Shown here piece by piece: positions 1 to 11,327 of a stretch of 64,000 nucleotides of DNA. Each line of letters starts with the position of its first letter. Positions within the stretch are counted from its first letter, which is position 1. Source of the DNA: Blasia pusilla (Eukaryota; Marchantiophyta; Marchantiopsida; Blasiales); NCBI GenBank assembly GCA_050084515.1, contig CM114271.1:1054001-1118000 (forward strand). Direction: 5' to 3'. Under the pieces are notes generated by a model that saw only the letters and a list, made by a program, of their open reading frames with translations, had not been told where the DNA came from and made no database searches. The position numbers and the translations under genes are program-made.

Positions 1-119
1 AACATACTACTAGTTGGTGCTCGTGCGATGCACGAATGTATAATCTTGATTGATCCATCCTAAGTGTACAATTGAATTAGAGTGATCCATTTGGCTTAGA
101 AAATGAGCAATTCTATTGC
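1..119. other. Left edge, nothing recognised
   Basis: AT-rich sequence with no reading frame or repeat I can identify. It probably belongs to the Helitron-type element whose 5' terminus lies at 189 on the minus strand. Confidence 0.3.
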
Positions 120-149
120 CTAAAAAAGACATGTGTCAAGAGGAGAAGT

Positions 150-189
150 GATCTCAAAATGAATATGCGCTCTCCAACAATAATATAGA
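150..189 (-). mobile_element. Helitron-type 5' terminus
   Basis: Read on the minus strand, the sequence starts TCTATATTATTGTTGGAGAG and is preceded by A, giving the A|TC junction expected of a Helitron 5' end. Closely related ends occur at 4139, 39709 and 40187 (minus) and 12297 (plus). The 3' end (CTRR after a hairpin) would lie to the left and was not found, probably outside the window. Confidence 0.5.
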
Positions 190-269
190 TTGAAAGTTGC
201 AATTCATATTGTTGAGGTTGGTAGTAGCAACGGAAAATGGGGTACTTAGGGAGGTAACCCTCTTAGGCT

Positions 270-490
270 TATGGTGAAATCTCGCAAACCAATGAAAGAA
301 GAGTCCTCTTCTTTTTCACCATGCAAAATTTAGGTCACATTGAAATGCCGCAACCCAATGAATGATGACCCCTCTTGTTTGTCGCCATAGAAATTTTGAC
401 ACGAAGTTTATTGTAAGACCAAAAATCACAACCCAATGAAAGAGGAATCCTCTTTTTGTCACCATAAAGAATTTGACGTGACATTTTTTC
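270..490. repeat. Three diverged copies of a ~73-bp tandem repeat
   Basis: Three imperfect units share a core of the form caa-cccaatgaaagagga followed by a CCTCTT-rich segment, a TCACCAT box and an aaaatttgac/gtcacatt segment. Cores begin near 288, 348 and 430. The units lie about 1.2 kb upstream of the MLO start codon. Function unknown. Confidence 0.7.
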
Positions 491-1221
491 ATTTAAAAAA
501 ACAAATTAAATAGGTTATTTGATTTTAAAGAAAAAAAATAAGATTGTTTTCCCACATGATTTTATGCCACGTGCCTCACTTTCTATGTGATCGGAATAGG
601 CCTATTAATAAATGTAATAATAAAAGTTCGGATTTCGAGGCTCACTGGTCTCTTGCTAAGGTCCCTTTGACGTTCACCGAAGCTGTAAGACGTCCCACAG
701 CGCGCCGCTCCCGTCCGTTCGTCCGTTCGTCCGTCCGTCCGTCGTCGCAGCGAGTGGCCATAGATAGCGTCGCGACTGCAGTCCGTCGTCGTACAGTGGG
801 CGTCCGTTCGAAGTCGGGCCGTTCTCCCGAGCGTAGGGATGCCACCGAGTCAGGACAGATTCCGGAGGCTCGGAATAGGCTTGGGGAGCGTGCTTGGCTT
901 GGGCTTGGTCTCGGCGGTTTGTCTTGCCACGTGGAGAGGATTTGAAGTCATAGTTTCTCAGCTGTCAGCTACGGCAGAGCCTCGGAAGGCTCGGTTCAGG
1001 TCTGGGATAGTGGAGGCAGATGTGGTGCGTTATGAACTTGTTGTGCTGCGGACCGGAGAGTGGGGAACTCCCGCACTAGTGTGATTTTCGGGTCCGGTTT
1101 CGCGGATGATGATCTGTTTGAAGGGCAATACGAGGCCCGAGGAGTGGGACGGCGCCGAGGGGAGAGCGAGCTTTCACCTGTCATAAACGGAGCAAGCGGC
1201 GATGGAGAGTGAGAGAAGGAA
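491..1221. other. 5' flank of the MLO gene
   Basis: No conserved protein seen. The stretch shifts from AT-rich to GC-rich near 650 and includes a short run of cgtcc/gttcg units at about 712-745. Overlapping short frames on both strands look like chance frames in GC-rich DNA. It probably holds the MLO promoter and start of transcription, but I cannot place either. Confidence 0.4.
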
Positions 1222-1370
1222 TGAGCTCAGTGGCGATCACAAATTGCGACGCGCGTACATTTTAAGGCAGAGTCGCTGAGCGGTGATGGAAAATTGCGAC
1301 AGGACTTTAACGTCGAAGTTGCTGATCGGCGATCTCGAATTGCGGCAGAGTTGCCATATGCCTTCGAGAC
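1222..1370 (+). repeat. ~47-bp minisatellite in MLO leader region
   Basis: Units carrying a variable cgctga-cggcgat-tcgaattgcga core begin near 1229, 1276 and 1324, with a fourth related core near 1505. Spacing of the first three is 47-48 bp. This is part of a larger duplicated leader that also contains GA tracts. Confidence 0.6.
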
Positions 1371-1466
1371 TCGAGGAGCAGGAGGGTGAGTGACACAGCG
1401 GACTGCAGAAATATGTCTTTGTGTTGTACTCTGGGAAGAGACTGTACTCATAAAGTAGTGTTTGTC

Positions 1467-1500
<34 letters not shown>

Positions 1501-1589
1501 CGCTGATCGGCGATGTCGAATTGCGATAGGGTGACTCGAGGAGCAAGAGGGTGAGTGACGAAGTTGATTGCAGAATCGTCTTTAAGTGT

Positions 1590-1624
<35 letters not shown>
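1316..1624 (+). repeat. Duplicated leader block, each copy ending in a GA tract
   Basis: Two related blocks lie in tandem. One starts near 1316 and ends in the GA run at 1470-1498. The second starts near 1500 and ends in the GA run at 1592-1624. Shared segments include gctgatcggcgat, gactcgaggagca and gagggtgagtgac. The second GA run directly abuts the MLO ATG, so the mRNA leader probably contains part of this duplication. Confidence 0.7.
1592..1624 (+). promoter_or_regulatory. GA dinucleotide tract abutting the MLO start codon
   Basis: An uninterrupted GA run ends at the base before the ATG at 1625. In plants, GA tracts in promoters and 5' UTRs are bound by BASIC PENTACYSTEINE (GAGA-binding) proteins. 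A regulatory role here is inference. A GTG-initiated in-frame extension through the tract is possible on paper but would only add an Arg-Glu repeat, so I start the protein at the ATG. Confidence 0.4.
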
Positions 1625-1629
<5 letters not shown>

Positions 1630-4600
1630 GAGATATCGTGAAGTAGAGGATGATCTCTCGTTAAGGCACACACCTACATGGGTAGTCGCGGGAGTATGTA
1701 TCGTCTTCATATCTATTTCACTCCTCGCTGAACGGGGCATTCACCATCTCGGCAATGTGAGGGAATTCTAGCAACCGTGTGCTAATTATTAAAGCTGAAG
1801 ACTTCATTACGGCTTCCATATTTTTCAAACTGTGCATGATGAGAATCCTGGATCATAAAATGGCTTTCGCATTTCCAGTTAACAATTTTACCTGTCGAAA
1901 TGCGTCGTTGCAGTGGCTTTTGAAGAAGAAGAAGAAGCCCCTTTACGAAGCGCTACAGAAGATGAAAGAAGGTGTGTCATTATTTCACGATGGAATTCTT
2001 ATCTTGAATTGTTTTTGCGAGCTCCAGGGACATCAGGAACATCAGCTAGAGTTCGCAGTACCGTGCCGGTAGCACGGATTCAGAAGCAGGCTAAGATATA
2101 CAAGACTTACTGTTGGATGTCACACAAATTTGATATCACCGTAATCTGGACTGCACGATTTGTCATTTCGCCGCTCCTCGAGTCCCTAGCGCACGAAATT
2201 TCGGCTGGATGAATGTCGCTCCTGTTTTGGGCAAGGCTTAGCCACGAAATGTGTAGCGGATGTTAAATCGTGCGGTCGAGTTAAGGTTGAATTTGTGAAA
2301 ACATCGATGAATCGTAAGTATCGGTTGGGTTGCAGCTAGCACTCGTCGTACCGACGTAGCCAGGGGAGTAGATACTGAATGCTGTTTCCAGAAGAGTCGG
2401 ATTTCCTCCAATTTCAAGAGAGTCCCGTTTAATTCGTCCTATAGAGTCTACACATTCCAGTGCCGCTGGAAGAGCGAGAGAAAAACCCTCACACAAATAT
2501 CCTTCGCGTCCGAGGCGTCTTGGACTTCGGACAAATCTGTATCTGAACGCTACTATCAAACAGATAGTAGTAGTAAGCTTTAATGGCCGATTGGCGTTTG
2601 TCTCGTTGTTCTGGAGCCGATTTATCAGGAAGCCGCTACTCCGGTACCTCCAAAGCGATTTGCGCTGGGGAAGTGCCGCTTATTTTCAGCGCAGTGACTG
2701 CAAAATGTGAAGCCGATGATGTCTTTGTCCATGATGCTTGTAGAGTTGTTGATGCTGCTCGGCTTCACGTCGTTTCTTTCCACTATTTCATAGCAACATA
2801 TGTCTGAAAGCTACCATGAATATACATCAAGTTATATCAAGGTAACAGGCGCCATTTCTGATCCCTCCAGAAAGATTTGCGCTGGGGAACTGCAGCTTAT
2901 ATTTCCAGCTGTGAATTGGAAATGTGAAGCTGATGATGTCTCTATCCATGATGCTCGGAGAGTTGCTGCTGTTCGGCTTCATATCGTTTCTTGCTCAATA
3001 TTTCCTGTCAACATTTGTCACACGATAACATATACCTGAACGCTACAACGACATAGCTATGGAGGCTCGATTTCTAATCCCCTCCAGAGCGATTTGCGCT
3101 GGGGACTAAGTGTCGCTCATTTTTTGAGGCAGTGACTAACTGCGAAATGCAAACCTGACACGATGTTTCTGGGGAAGTGCATCTCATTTTTTGAGGCAGT
3201 GACGCACTGCGAAGTGCAAATCTGACACGATGTTTCTGAGGCAGTGCCGCTCACTTTTTGTGGCAGTGACGCACTGCGAAATGCAAAGCTGACACGATGT
3301 TTCTGTTGGTGGTGCTGTGCTTGTAGAGCTCATGCTGCTCGGCTTCATATCGTTCTTGCTCACCATTTCCCAGCAACCCGTGTCCAACATCTGCATGCCA
3401 AAGTCTTGGGCGCGCCACCTGACGCCGTGCAATTACCCGAGCAGATCTGACTCGGGGGACGCATCGCCGGCGGAGGCCCCTCCTAGTACTCTTCAAGACA
3501 ACCGGAACCGGAAGCTCCTGTGGGTGGTGGCGAGCCAGAATGGCTTGACGCCGGCGAGTCTCGTCGGTTTCAAGTCGCCGGCTGCCGATCCTCACCGGCG
3601 CTGGAGCCCGCGCCGACTATTGGCAGCCGGCGCGGGGTTCCGATGCCCACCGGTAACTACTTCGAAATGAAATTATTGCGAAATACTTTTATTTTTTTTT
3701 TAAATGGTAATGCTTATATTAGAAAAAAAAAATTCTCTCCGTGATTAATCATGTTGCGCTATTCACTAGATGAACGGATTAATCTTTCTTTTTTCTAGTT
3801 GCTCTTAAAGGGGAAAATGTTTTCTTGGTGTGCAAAATAGAAAATATTTTCTTGATGCTTGGTTGTTAATTGTCGACCAAAGACGTGATTTCAAATTAAG
3901 AAGGCCCTTGCCATGATAATACAAACTAATAGGATGTCCATGTGATGCAGGAAAAATAAAAAAATATTTGAAGAGTTTTTGTTAGTATACAATTCATGAA
4001 GAGAAAATATTAATGATGATGCACATAAATTCAATTTTTTTTCTTATTGTTCGAAATATGTAAAATATTTTCTTGTTGTCCAATTGCCACTTGTCAAACC
4101 TTTATAAATCAAGAAGACATTCTCCCATAATAATATAGATTACATAAGAGAAATTTTTTTATTTTGCAAACTCCGGATATTTGCAATTAATAGCATTGTT
4201 CACCTTTTGAGTTAATGGGATGATTTGATTGAGAGTTAATTATGAGAGGTAATTCAAATTCTTGCATCATGCGTTGACAATAGTCTAACCCATTCACATA
4301 TCTTTTGCAAGTATTTGATACTTATTTGTCTTGTTTGAATTATTTTCTTGTTTTATGGTGGATTATTATATGAGCTTTTCAAATCGAAAAACTATTCTCT
4401 TTTAATAGTAACATTTATTAAGAATAGACATGAAAATACCAAGCAAAGGAAGTTTATTATAGCATGGAGAGCAAGAAAGTATATATTGGCTTTCTAGATA
4501 ACATGATTATAGGCACATGTGGTTTGGGAGAGTGTAGATTTGTCGTCTTTTTCATGACCTATCACAACAATCAATTCATTGGAAAAGGACCAAGGCATTC

Positions 4601-6285
4601 CCAAGGTAACATGTGTAGTCCTTGTATCTTTGAAGGTACTAAGATCTAAGACGGAATGTCTAGCATAACTTAAAATCTTAAAACCATGGATATGTCCCAT
4701 ATTATTGTGAGCCTTGGAAACCATAATGTGAGAATGCAAAGACCTTGATTTGAATTATTTTCTTCATTGATGTACATTTTACAAACTAAATGTAAAAATT
4801 TAGGAGGATACAAAAAGTGGTGCTAGAAGAGGTATAGTTAAGGCAACAATAGTATTGTAATTGAATTGGACCGTGTTGTAACACGCACAATTAATCATGC
4901 AAGTATTAACTAAGCTATGGGGATGGATATCATGCAGGGAAAAGTGCTAGCGATGTCTCCAGAAAGTCTTCATCAACTCCATATGTTCATCTTTGTGATG
5001 GCTGTAGTGCATGTGTTCTACAGTGCTATAACAATGCTCCTTGGATTAACTCAGGTATGAATAATAATTCGTCAAAAAACACTTCATAGTTTACTTATCT
5101 CCAAGATAAGCTTAATATTTTTCCATTATTTTCACTCAAACTTAGCGGAACCTTAAAACCATAGGGCCCAATTTATTTTCTTATAATTTTTTATTAAAAA
5201 AATTTCATCCACTTAGAAAAAAATTGTAATATTTAATCCTGTCAAGCATATTACTTTTCTAGGTGCTAATGAATATTTTGAATAGGATAGCTAAGGACGG
5301 AGCATGTTTTAAATTTTTTTTATTAGTTTATCCTAAAACTTGCACGATATGCTCTTTGTCCAAGGGCTATGAATTTATCCCAAATTGTATATCTAAAGAG
5401 GAATCGTATTGGTCTAGGGATACCATAGAGGTTGGCTCTCTTCATCTAATATTCATTCCTTTGTTGTAAGTTTATGAAAATTATTATGTTAGGTTCACAT
5501 GAAAGTTTAGAGTGCGACTACCAATATTGAAAAAAAATTACATAATAGATGTTCGAATGTAGAAATGAATTCGATCCATTTCCTTCACCTACAGTTAACC
5601 AAGTGGTTATAATTCTTTGTGTTTTGACACTCTTATTAACTATGAGAATTGATTTGAATTTTGATTCTTAGTTTAAAATCTAACTTAATTCTTAAAACAT
5701 CATTGGCCCTTTTTACACTCAAGCATTTAATTTACTCATAGTGTTGTGGTGATCCTTTGATCTTCCCCATCTAGAAGTTAAAAACTAGTATGGCATTGAA
5801 TTGCAGGTGAGAAGTTGGAAGAAGTGGGAGGATATGATTCGTGAGAACAACCATGGCTTCACATGTGGTGGGAGTTTCTCTCTTATTTTATTGATCATTA
5901 AGGAATTTGAAATTGATCATTTGAAAACTAAATGGGATTTTCTCTTTTATTCTCAGGTACTATTGTTGATTTCATGAAATGTTAGTACTATTGGTTTATT
6001 TGATTCTCATATACTAGTTATAAACTGATTAGATCGGTGTGAGTCTATTCACCTATAGTTGTAGTCTACCATAAATATAAGAGTAAGAAGATCTCGAGAG
6101 AAATTTTTGCGTATGTGTCTTTTATTAAAAATCAGATCACATCCTTTCTCACAATTTTGATTGATCTAATTTTAGGTTTTTTTAATATTATTACTACATT
6201 GTTATCTTCCTATGTTCTAATTAGAAAATTTTGAAATAGATTGTTTTAAGGATTGCCATCATGAATCCAAACTTTAGTATCGATT

Positions 6286-6360
<75 letters not shown>

Positions 6361-9300
6361 TTATGAAGTCATTCGCTTGGTATGAGCCTATTCAATCACA
6401 CTTGTCGCTATATAGAAATGTGAGAATAATATGATTTTGCGGAAGATCTTTCTATAAGTGAACGGTTGATTAGGAATAAACTTTGAGCCTTTTCTCAAAA
6501 GTAATTATGGTTCTAAGTATGAGTGGAATTTAAATTCTGTTTTTTACGCAGGATGGGTTGAGAAACTAGCAAGACAAAGCACATTTGTGACTTCTCGAAC
6601 TAGCAATCCGATTTCTTCAGGAGCAATTGGTAGTTGGGTGGTAAGTTGCTTCTTCTTATGTGAATCATTTGAACTGGAATATTGATGTTGCGAGCTAAAT
6701 ACAGTATTGAAGATATATGATATATATGCTTATTTAAAAGTGGATAATATTCGTATAAAATAGGAAAGATGAAATCTTTAGCAATTGACTATTATATGTA
6801 TTCAGGTTAGTTTCTTTCGTCAATTCCGTGAAGCTGTGACAAAGTCTGATTACCTCTATCTTCGTATGGGATTTATTAAGGTATGTTTTTGGTTGATTAA
6901 TTTGCCTCTTGTTATCTCTTGGAGAATATTCCATATGTAATGATATGATGTATTGAAATATAAAAATCTATAAAGAGTGGTTTTCTTTTAAATATATATG
7001 AAATATTTAGCATCACAGCGTGTTGAGCAAGAAAAAATAAATTATTATGAGGGTTGAGATTGAGAAGAAACAAGATGTCTTTTGACTCTCATTTGAAATT
7101 TGTAACTCTAATTTGATTTTTTTTCCCATAAGATTCAATGTAGTGATCTTGAAGAGTCATGTTTATTGGACAAAGATTTTTTTTAACCATTACAATGAAA
7201 AAAAATCACGTTTTGATTATAAGATGTAAATAATGTCATTTCTACTTGTAATTCATGAGTTTAGAATATAGTAGCTTTGGGCAAAACTTGGTAATTAGAG
7301 GTGAAAATTAGGAGATGATTATCATCAATGAATGACTTTTAGTTGAATTTAAATCTTTAAGCGCATGCCAAAATAACGCTTCAATTTTCTACTTGACCTT
7401 GTGTCAATGATAGAACCACAATGCACCAGCCACTTTCAATTTCCATAAATATATGATGCGATCTTTGGAGGATGATTTCAAGATGGTTGTTGGAATCAGG
7501 TATCACAATCAATCACTCATTGTGTATAAGTGGAAATTTTGGTTGGACGTGATCCCACTTTGTTCTTTGTTTATCATTTCTTGTCATTTTATTGATGAAC
7601 GAGTGAATATTATAGATTATAATCTATACTATTCATTAAGGAAAATATGTTAACTTTCCAATTTATTTACTTAGTTGAAAAATGCCTTTCTCCCAAAAAA
7701 TTGATTTAAGGAAAATTTATTTGAATCCTTGGAAAAGGATTGGATTGCTTCTTATATTAAAATTTTGACATAGATTTCCAAACTTTGTTTTCCATGGACA
7801 GTGGCTACTTGTGGGTCTTCGTGATCATTTTCATGGTTCTTAATGTACATGGTACGTATGTCTTTCCTATACCTAGGTATCAAGTAGCCTACTTTATTTA
7901 AGATCAATTCAGCTTATTCAATATGATTCTTATTAGGACAATAAAAATTAAGAAGTTAGCAATAAACATAAGTATGTTGAACTACTCTTTTTTTGAGACC
8001 CTCTGTTCTCTTTTAAGAAAAATGTCATTTGTGAACAAATTATTGATGATAATTTTTTTAATCCTACAGCGATTCTTTGAATATTTTAGTAATGGAAATA
8101 TGACTTATTTTAATAATTATTTATACTAAATATAGATAGCTTATTTTTTCTTAATTTGGGAAAAAAATTTTAATCCAATTTAGCTTGCCAACAAGGCTAA
8201 CAATCATTTGTGGCTATCTTATGGAGTTGAATTTGTGAAATCATCAAAGATAAGTATTCCTCTTGACATATGCAGATGGTGAACATATATATCAATGGAG
8301 GTGCTAGAGAGAAAACATTCAATAATTTACAGATAAAAAAATAATGTTATAAACAATATGGTATTCCTTCGGAGTTTAATACGAAGTGAATTTTCATAAT
8401 ACATTATTTTATGTTTGAATATGTTACCTAATTAACACAATACTTCATGCTTGATTGTGTGATTTTCCTACACTTCATGAATCCGATTGACCCACTGTAA
8501 TTGAGACTAATATGAGATAATCGAGCTTCATATTTTTATATCCTTGAATCGTTGTTCTCTTTGTTGTGTAGGTTGGTATGCATATTTTTGGATGTCTTTC
8601 CTACCAATTATTGTAAGACTTACGTATCCACAATTTTCTTAAGTCAAGCATGATTTTGACTCCTTTCAATTTCTAGTTAAAATATCTCAAGAAAATTCTA
8701 CAATGCATTATTGAAGTGTTTAATATTTAGGTTTAGTATACATTGAAATTTATAAGATGCTACTAAATGTAGAAATAGAAAGCTTATTATGACGGTTATG
8801 ATGTGCAGATTAATATGGTTATTGGGACAAAATTACAACATATCATCTCACAACTTGCACATGAAGTTGCAAATTCTAGTAGTTTCACTAGAGTGCCAAT
8901 CAAGCCACGTGATACACTCTTTTGGTTCAATCGACCGCATCTTCTTCTCTACTTGATCCACTTTGTATTTTTTCAGGTAAATTTCTTTAATAAAATATGA
9001 ACTAGATGTACTTATTCTAATAAAATACATATTTATTTTCTCTCAAATAAAGAAAGAAAAATGAAGTAAAAAATGGATATTTAGTAGTAGTTTTGGCATA
9101 AAGGATTATAATGATTAAATAATGAGAGAGGTCTTATGTCATACGAATATCTCTCATTTACTCCCTCTTTAGTCTTTATAGGAAGAAGATAATCTTTACA
9201 ATTTTTTGCCTCTTGGGATTATATACTATCTCCACAAAGATAAAATCCTACATGATGTCAGTTCGTATTTCCAAAGTTAAGATGCGACACTTCCAAAAAA

Positions 9301-11327
9301 CATTTAATGTTGGATGGTTGAAGACTTGTGAAGAGATTGGGAAAATAGGGAAGAGAATAAACGATCTTTGATATATTCAAAGATCTATCATAGGGTTAGT
9401 TCTAGCCTATGTGAATGATTAATACATGTCAATATCTTAACTAAGACTAAAGAAAGGTTTCTAGGGAAATATTTAGGATATTAAGAAACATAATAATGAA
9501 ATATTTTTCTCAATGTAATATTAATATATTTCTATGTTTAACTTAAGGGAGAAGGAAAAATTTTAATACCAAAATAAAAATGAGAAAAGACTTTTTTTTA
9601 TCTTAAGATTTCAAATTGAGCATCCTTGCTAATAGATCCTTCGTTTCTTATAAATCTTACAAAAATTACTTATTTTAGAGATGAGTAATAATAGTCCTTT
9701 ACAAAAAGGAAAAAAAAAACATAGGATCATTAACAATTAGCCTTAAGTACCTACTAATCAAGAGCTAGCTTTTGGAAAGTCTCATGATCTTGAGATTGAT
9801 GGATTCGAACATTTTTTGAGTATTAGTTGAAACTATTTGATCAGAAGTTGAGTTTTCTAATATGAAATTTCAAGCAATATTAGACTGCTTATGTTGGTTT
9901 TTTAATTTATAAATAAGGAAAATTGCACTCTATTGATCATAGAGGAGACTTGGTATGCACATTGTGCATTTAATTCATTAACAAATGAATAATCCGTATC
10001 TTTTAATGCAGAATGCTTTTGAGCTTGGATTTTGCATATGGTTGGTGGTAAGTTGTAGCCATTCCTCATCCTTATCTTTTTTCATTTTATGGTGGACTCA
10101 AATGATTTTGGACAAGTTAGTCTTATGCTAACATATTTTAGGCTTTCACTTTCTCCCAAAAATCTAAGTTTTGAAATCCTATTCTACCAAATATTCCCTT
10201 AGTTAACTTAGGTACAAAGAACTATCTTAATTCAGGGCCCATGTGCTTCTTAGTCATTCCTAAGTTGTTGTAACTAGAAAATTATTTTAATCAAGCTAGT
10301 TTTATTTTTCCTTTTGTAACATTTCCGTATTTGTACTGGTGTAGTTGACATTTGGAATCCATTCATGTCTTTTGGATGATCACGGATTCATTGCCATTCG
10401 TATTATTATGGGGTATGGTGTACATTCTTGTCCCCTTTACCTTCAAAAATTAAATATATTATATTTTTGGTTTTTTTCTCAATAGAGGATGTGGTAGTAG
10501 CTAGTGAGAACCTAATTTCGCTAGTTTGGAGCTAATACACTTGCAACATGAAGGAATCCTTGATATAAGTCTTAGAAATTTTCTTTCGTGAAATGGACCA
10601 AGAAAGACTTATGATTTTTTATTTTGTGTTTGCAGAGTGCTTGCACAATTTTTGTGTAGCTATAGCACACTTCCACTATATGCCTTAGTCACTCAGGTGC
10701 GGAGTTCATTCTTGGTCTTTTTTATATAAGCCCTAGTGTTTCATAATGAAGCTTTGAATTCATGTAAGTTGGAGAAGGTAGCATTCTCTTACATATTTGT
10801 GACGTTGTCCTCTTGTACAGATGGGTTCTAGCTACAAGAAAGCCATATTTGATGATCCCGTGAAGAATGCTATTTATGGTTGGCAAAACAAAGCCAAAGC
10901 AAATGTAAAAAAGCGACAAAGAAAAGGGTTTGAACAAATGACAAGTGGTTGTAGTCCGAGGATTGATCCAATGCAGACGAATAAATCAACGAAAAAAAAT
11001 TGTGAGGATCAAGAAGGGAAGTTGCATATACCTGAAGACTTCAAAGAGATAGAGAATCTCCATGAAAGCTCTAACATTGGACCCACTTCCAAACGAACAC
11101 GAACAAACCAACTCGAGCTATTCAACCTACGAAGCAATGACGGTGAGATCGAACCAGCAACTGAGATGATGGAGAAAAATTTGTTGTTATCTTCACAAGA
11201 ATCAAATATTGATACAACTGTTGGAGTATCTCAAATCCCATTGACTACACCCAATGAAGGAGTAGTACTATTGAGAAATCCAACATATCTTGAAGAGGTA
11301 ACTAATGAAATCAACCAAGCAAAGTAG
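1625..11327 (+). CDS. MLO: MLO family seven-transmembrane calmodulin-binding protein, 15 exons
   Basis: Exons 1625-1756, 1914-1971, 3327-3652, 4938-5054, 5807-5867, 6552-6640, 6806-6880, 7414-7499, 7802-7851, 8572-8612, 8809-8976, 10012-10047, 10345-10412, 10636-10696 and 10821-11327 join to 624 aa with all phases consistent. MLO proteins are plasma-membrane proteins with seven helices, an outside N-terminus and a cytosolic C-terminus. Some act as calcium channels; angiosperm members control powdery mildew susceptibility, pollen tube reception and root responses. Seen here: helix 1 near residues 17-39, [12 protein letters not shown] (50-61), the [12 protein letters not shown] helix (about 65-76), SWARHLTPC in the first outside loop, [35 protein letters not shown] and [16 protein letters not shown]. 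The C-terminal calmodulin-binding helix follows, with Trp near residue 477 and a Lys/Arg-rich stretch. The first outside loop and the 150-aa tail are poorly conserved, as usual. Which MLO clade it belongs to cannot be judged by eye. Confidence 0.96.
2744..2793 (+). pseudogene. Degenerate copy 1 of MLO exon 3 start (possible poison exon)
   Basis: An intact acceptor (TGTAG at 2739-2743) is followed by sequence that, in the phase set by exon 2, reads [16 protein letters not shown] and then TAG at 2791-2793. The real exon 3 reads [17 protein letters not shown]. The copy carries one extra Leu codon. If spliced in, it would end translation after about 80 residues. Whether it is ever used is unknown. 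Confidence 0.75.
2961..3028 (+). pseudogene. Degenerate copy 2 of MLO exon 3 start
   Basis: A weaker acceptor (CGGAG, AG at 2959-2960) precedes a frame reading [19 protein letters not shown] and ending at TAA 3026-3028. It is closer to the true exon over the GFISFL segment than copy 1 but diverges sooner afterwards. Confidence 0.7.
3112..3312 (+). repeat. Nested 67-bp tandem repeat, three copies, in MLO intron 2
   Basis: Three copies contain ggcagtgac-(g/t)cactgcgaa-tgcaaa-ctgacacgatgtttctg. CTCAT/CTCAC anchors lie at 3116, 3183 and 3250, a period of 67. This array sits inside the third 217-bp unit, directly before the exon 3 acceptor, so the polypyrimidine and branch region of the real acceptor is made of this repeat. 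Confidence 0.85.
4062..4139 (-). mobile_element. Helitron-type 5' terminus in MLO intron 3
   Basis: On the minus strand the end reads TCTATATTATTATGGGAGAA followed by TGTCTTCTTGATTTAT, preceded by A. About 70 bp inward is shared with the end at 39709, including the aatcaagaagaca segment on the plus strand. The element would extend left into intron 3; no convincing 3' end was seen. Confidence 0.5.
6288..6357. repeat. (AT)35 microsatellite in MLO intron 5
   Basis: Seventy bases of uninterrupted alternating A and T between exon 5 (ends 5867) and exon 6 (starts 6552). Confidence 0.98.

Larger units (their letters stand above)
2640..3326 (+). repeat. ~217-bp tandem repeat in MLO intron 2 including exon-3-like sequence
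   Basis: Three units can be anchored on a gatttgcgctgggga motif near 2657, 2873 and 3091 (about 216-218 bp apart). Each ends with a copy of the intron 2/exon 3 boundary. The third unit contains the real exon 3 from 3327; the first two hold degenerate copies starting at 2744 and 2961. The array therefore arose by tandem duplication of intron plus the start of a coding exon. Confidence 0.85.

Noticed and set aside
1586-1627. Upstream GTG-initiated extension of MLO through the GA tract
   Set aside because: It would add only an Arg-Glu dipeptide run from the microsatellite. The first ATG in frame is at 1625 and matches the usual MLO start distance before helix 1.
3250-3595. 114-codon minus-strand frame overlapping MLO exon 3
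   Set aside because: Antisense shadow of exon 3 and the 67-bp repeat, with no domain.
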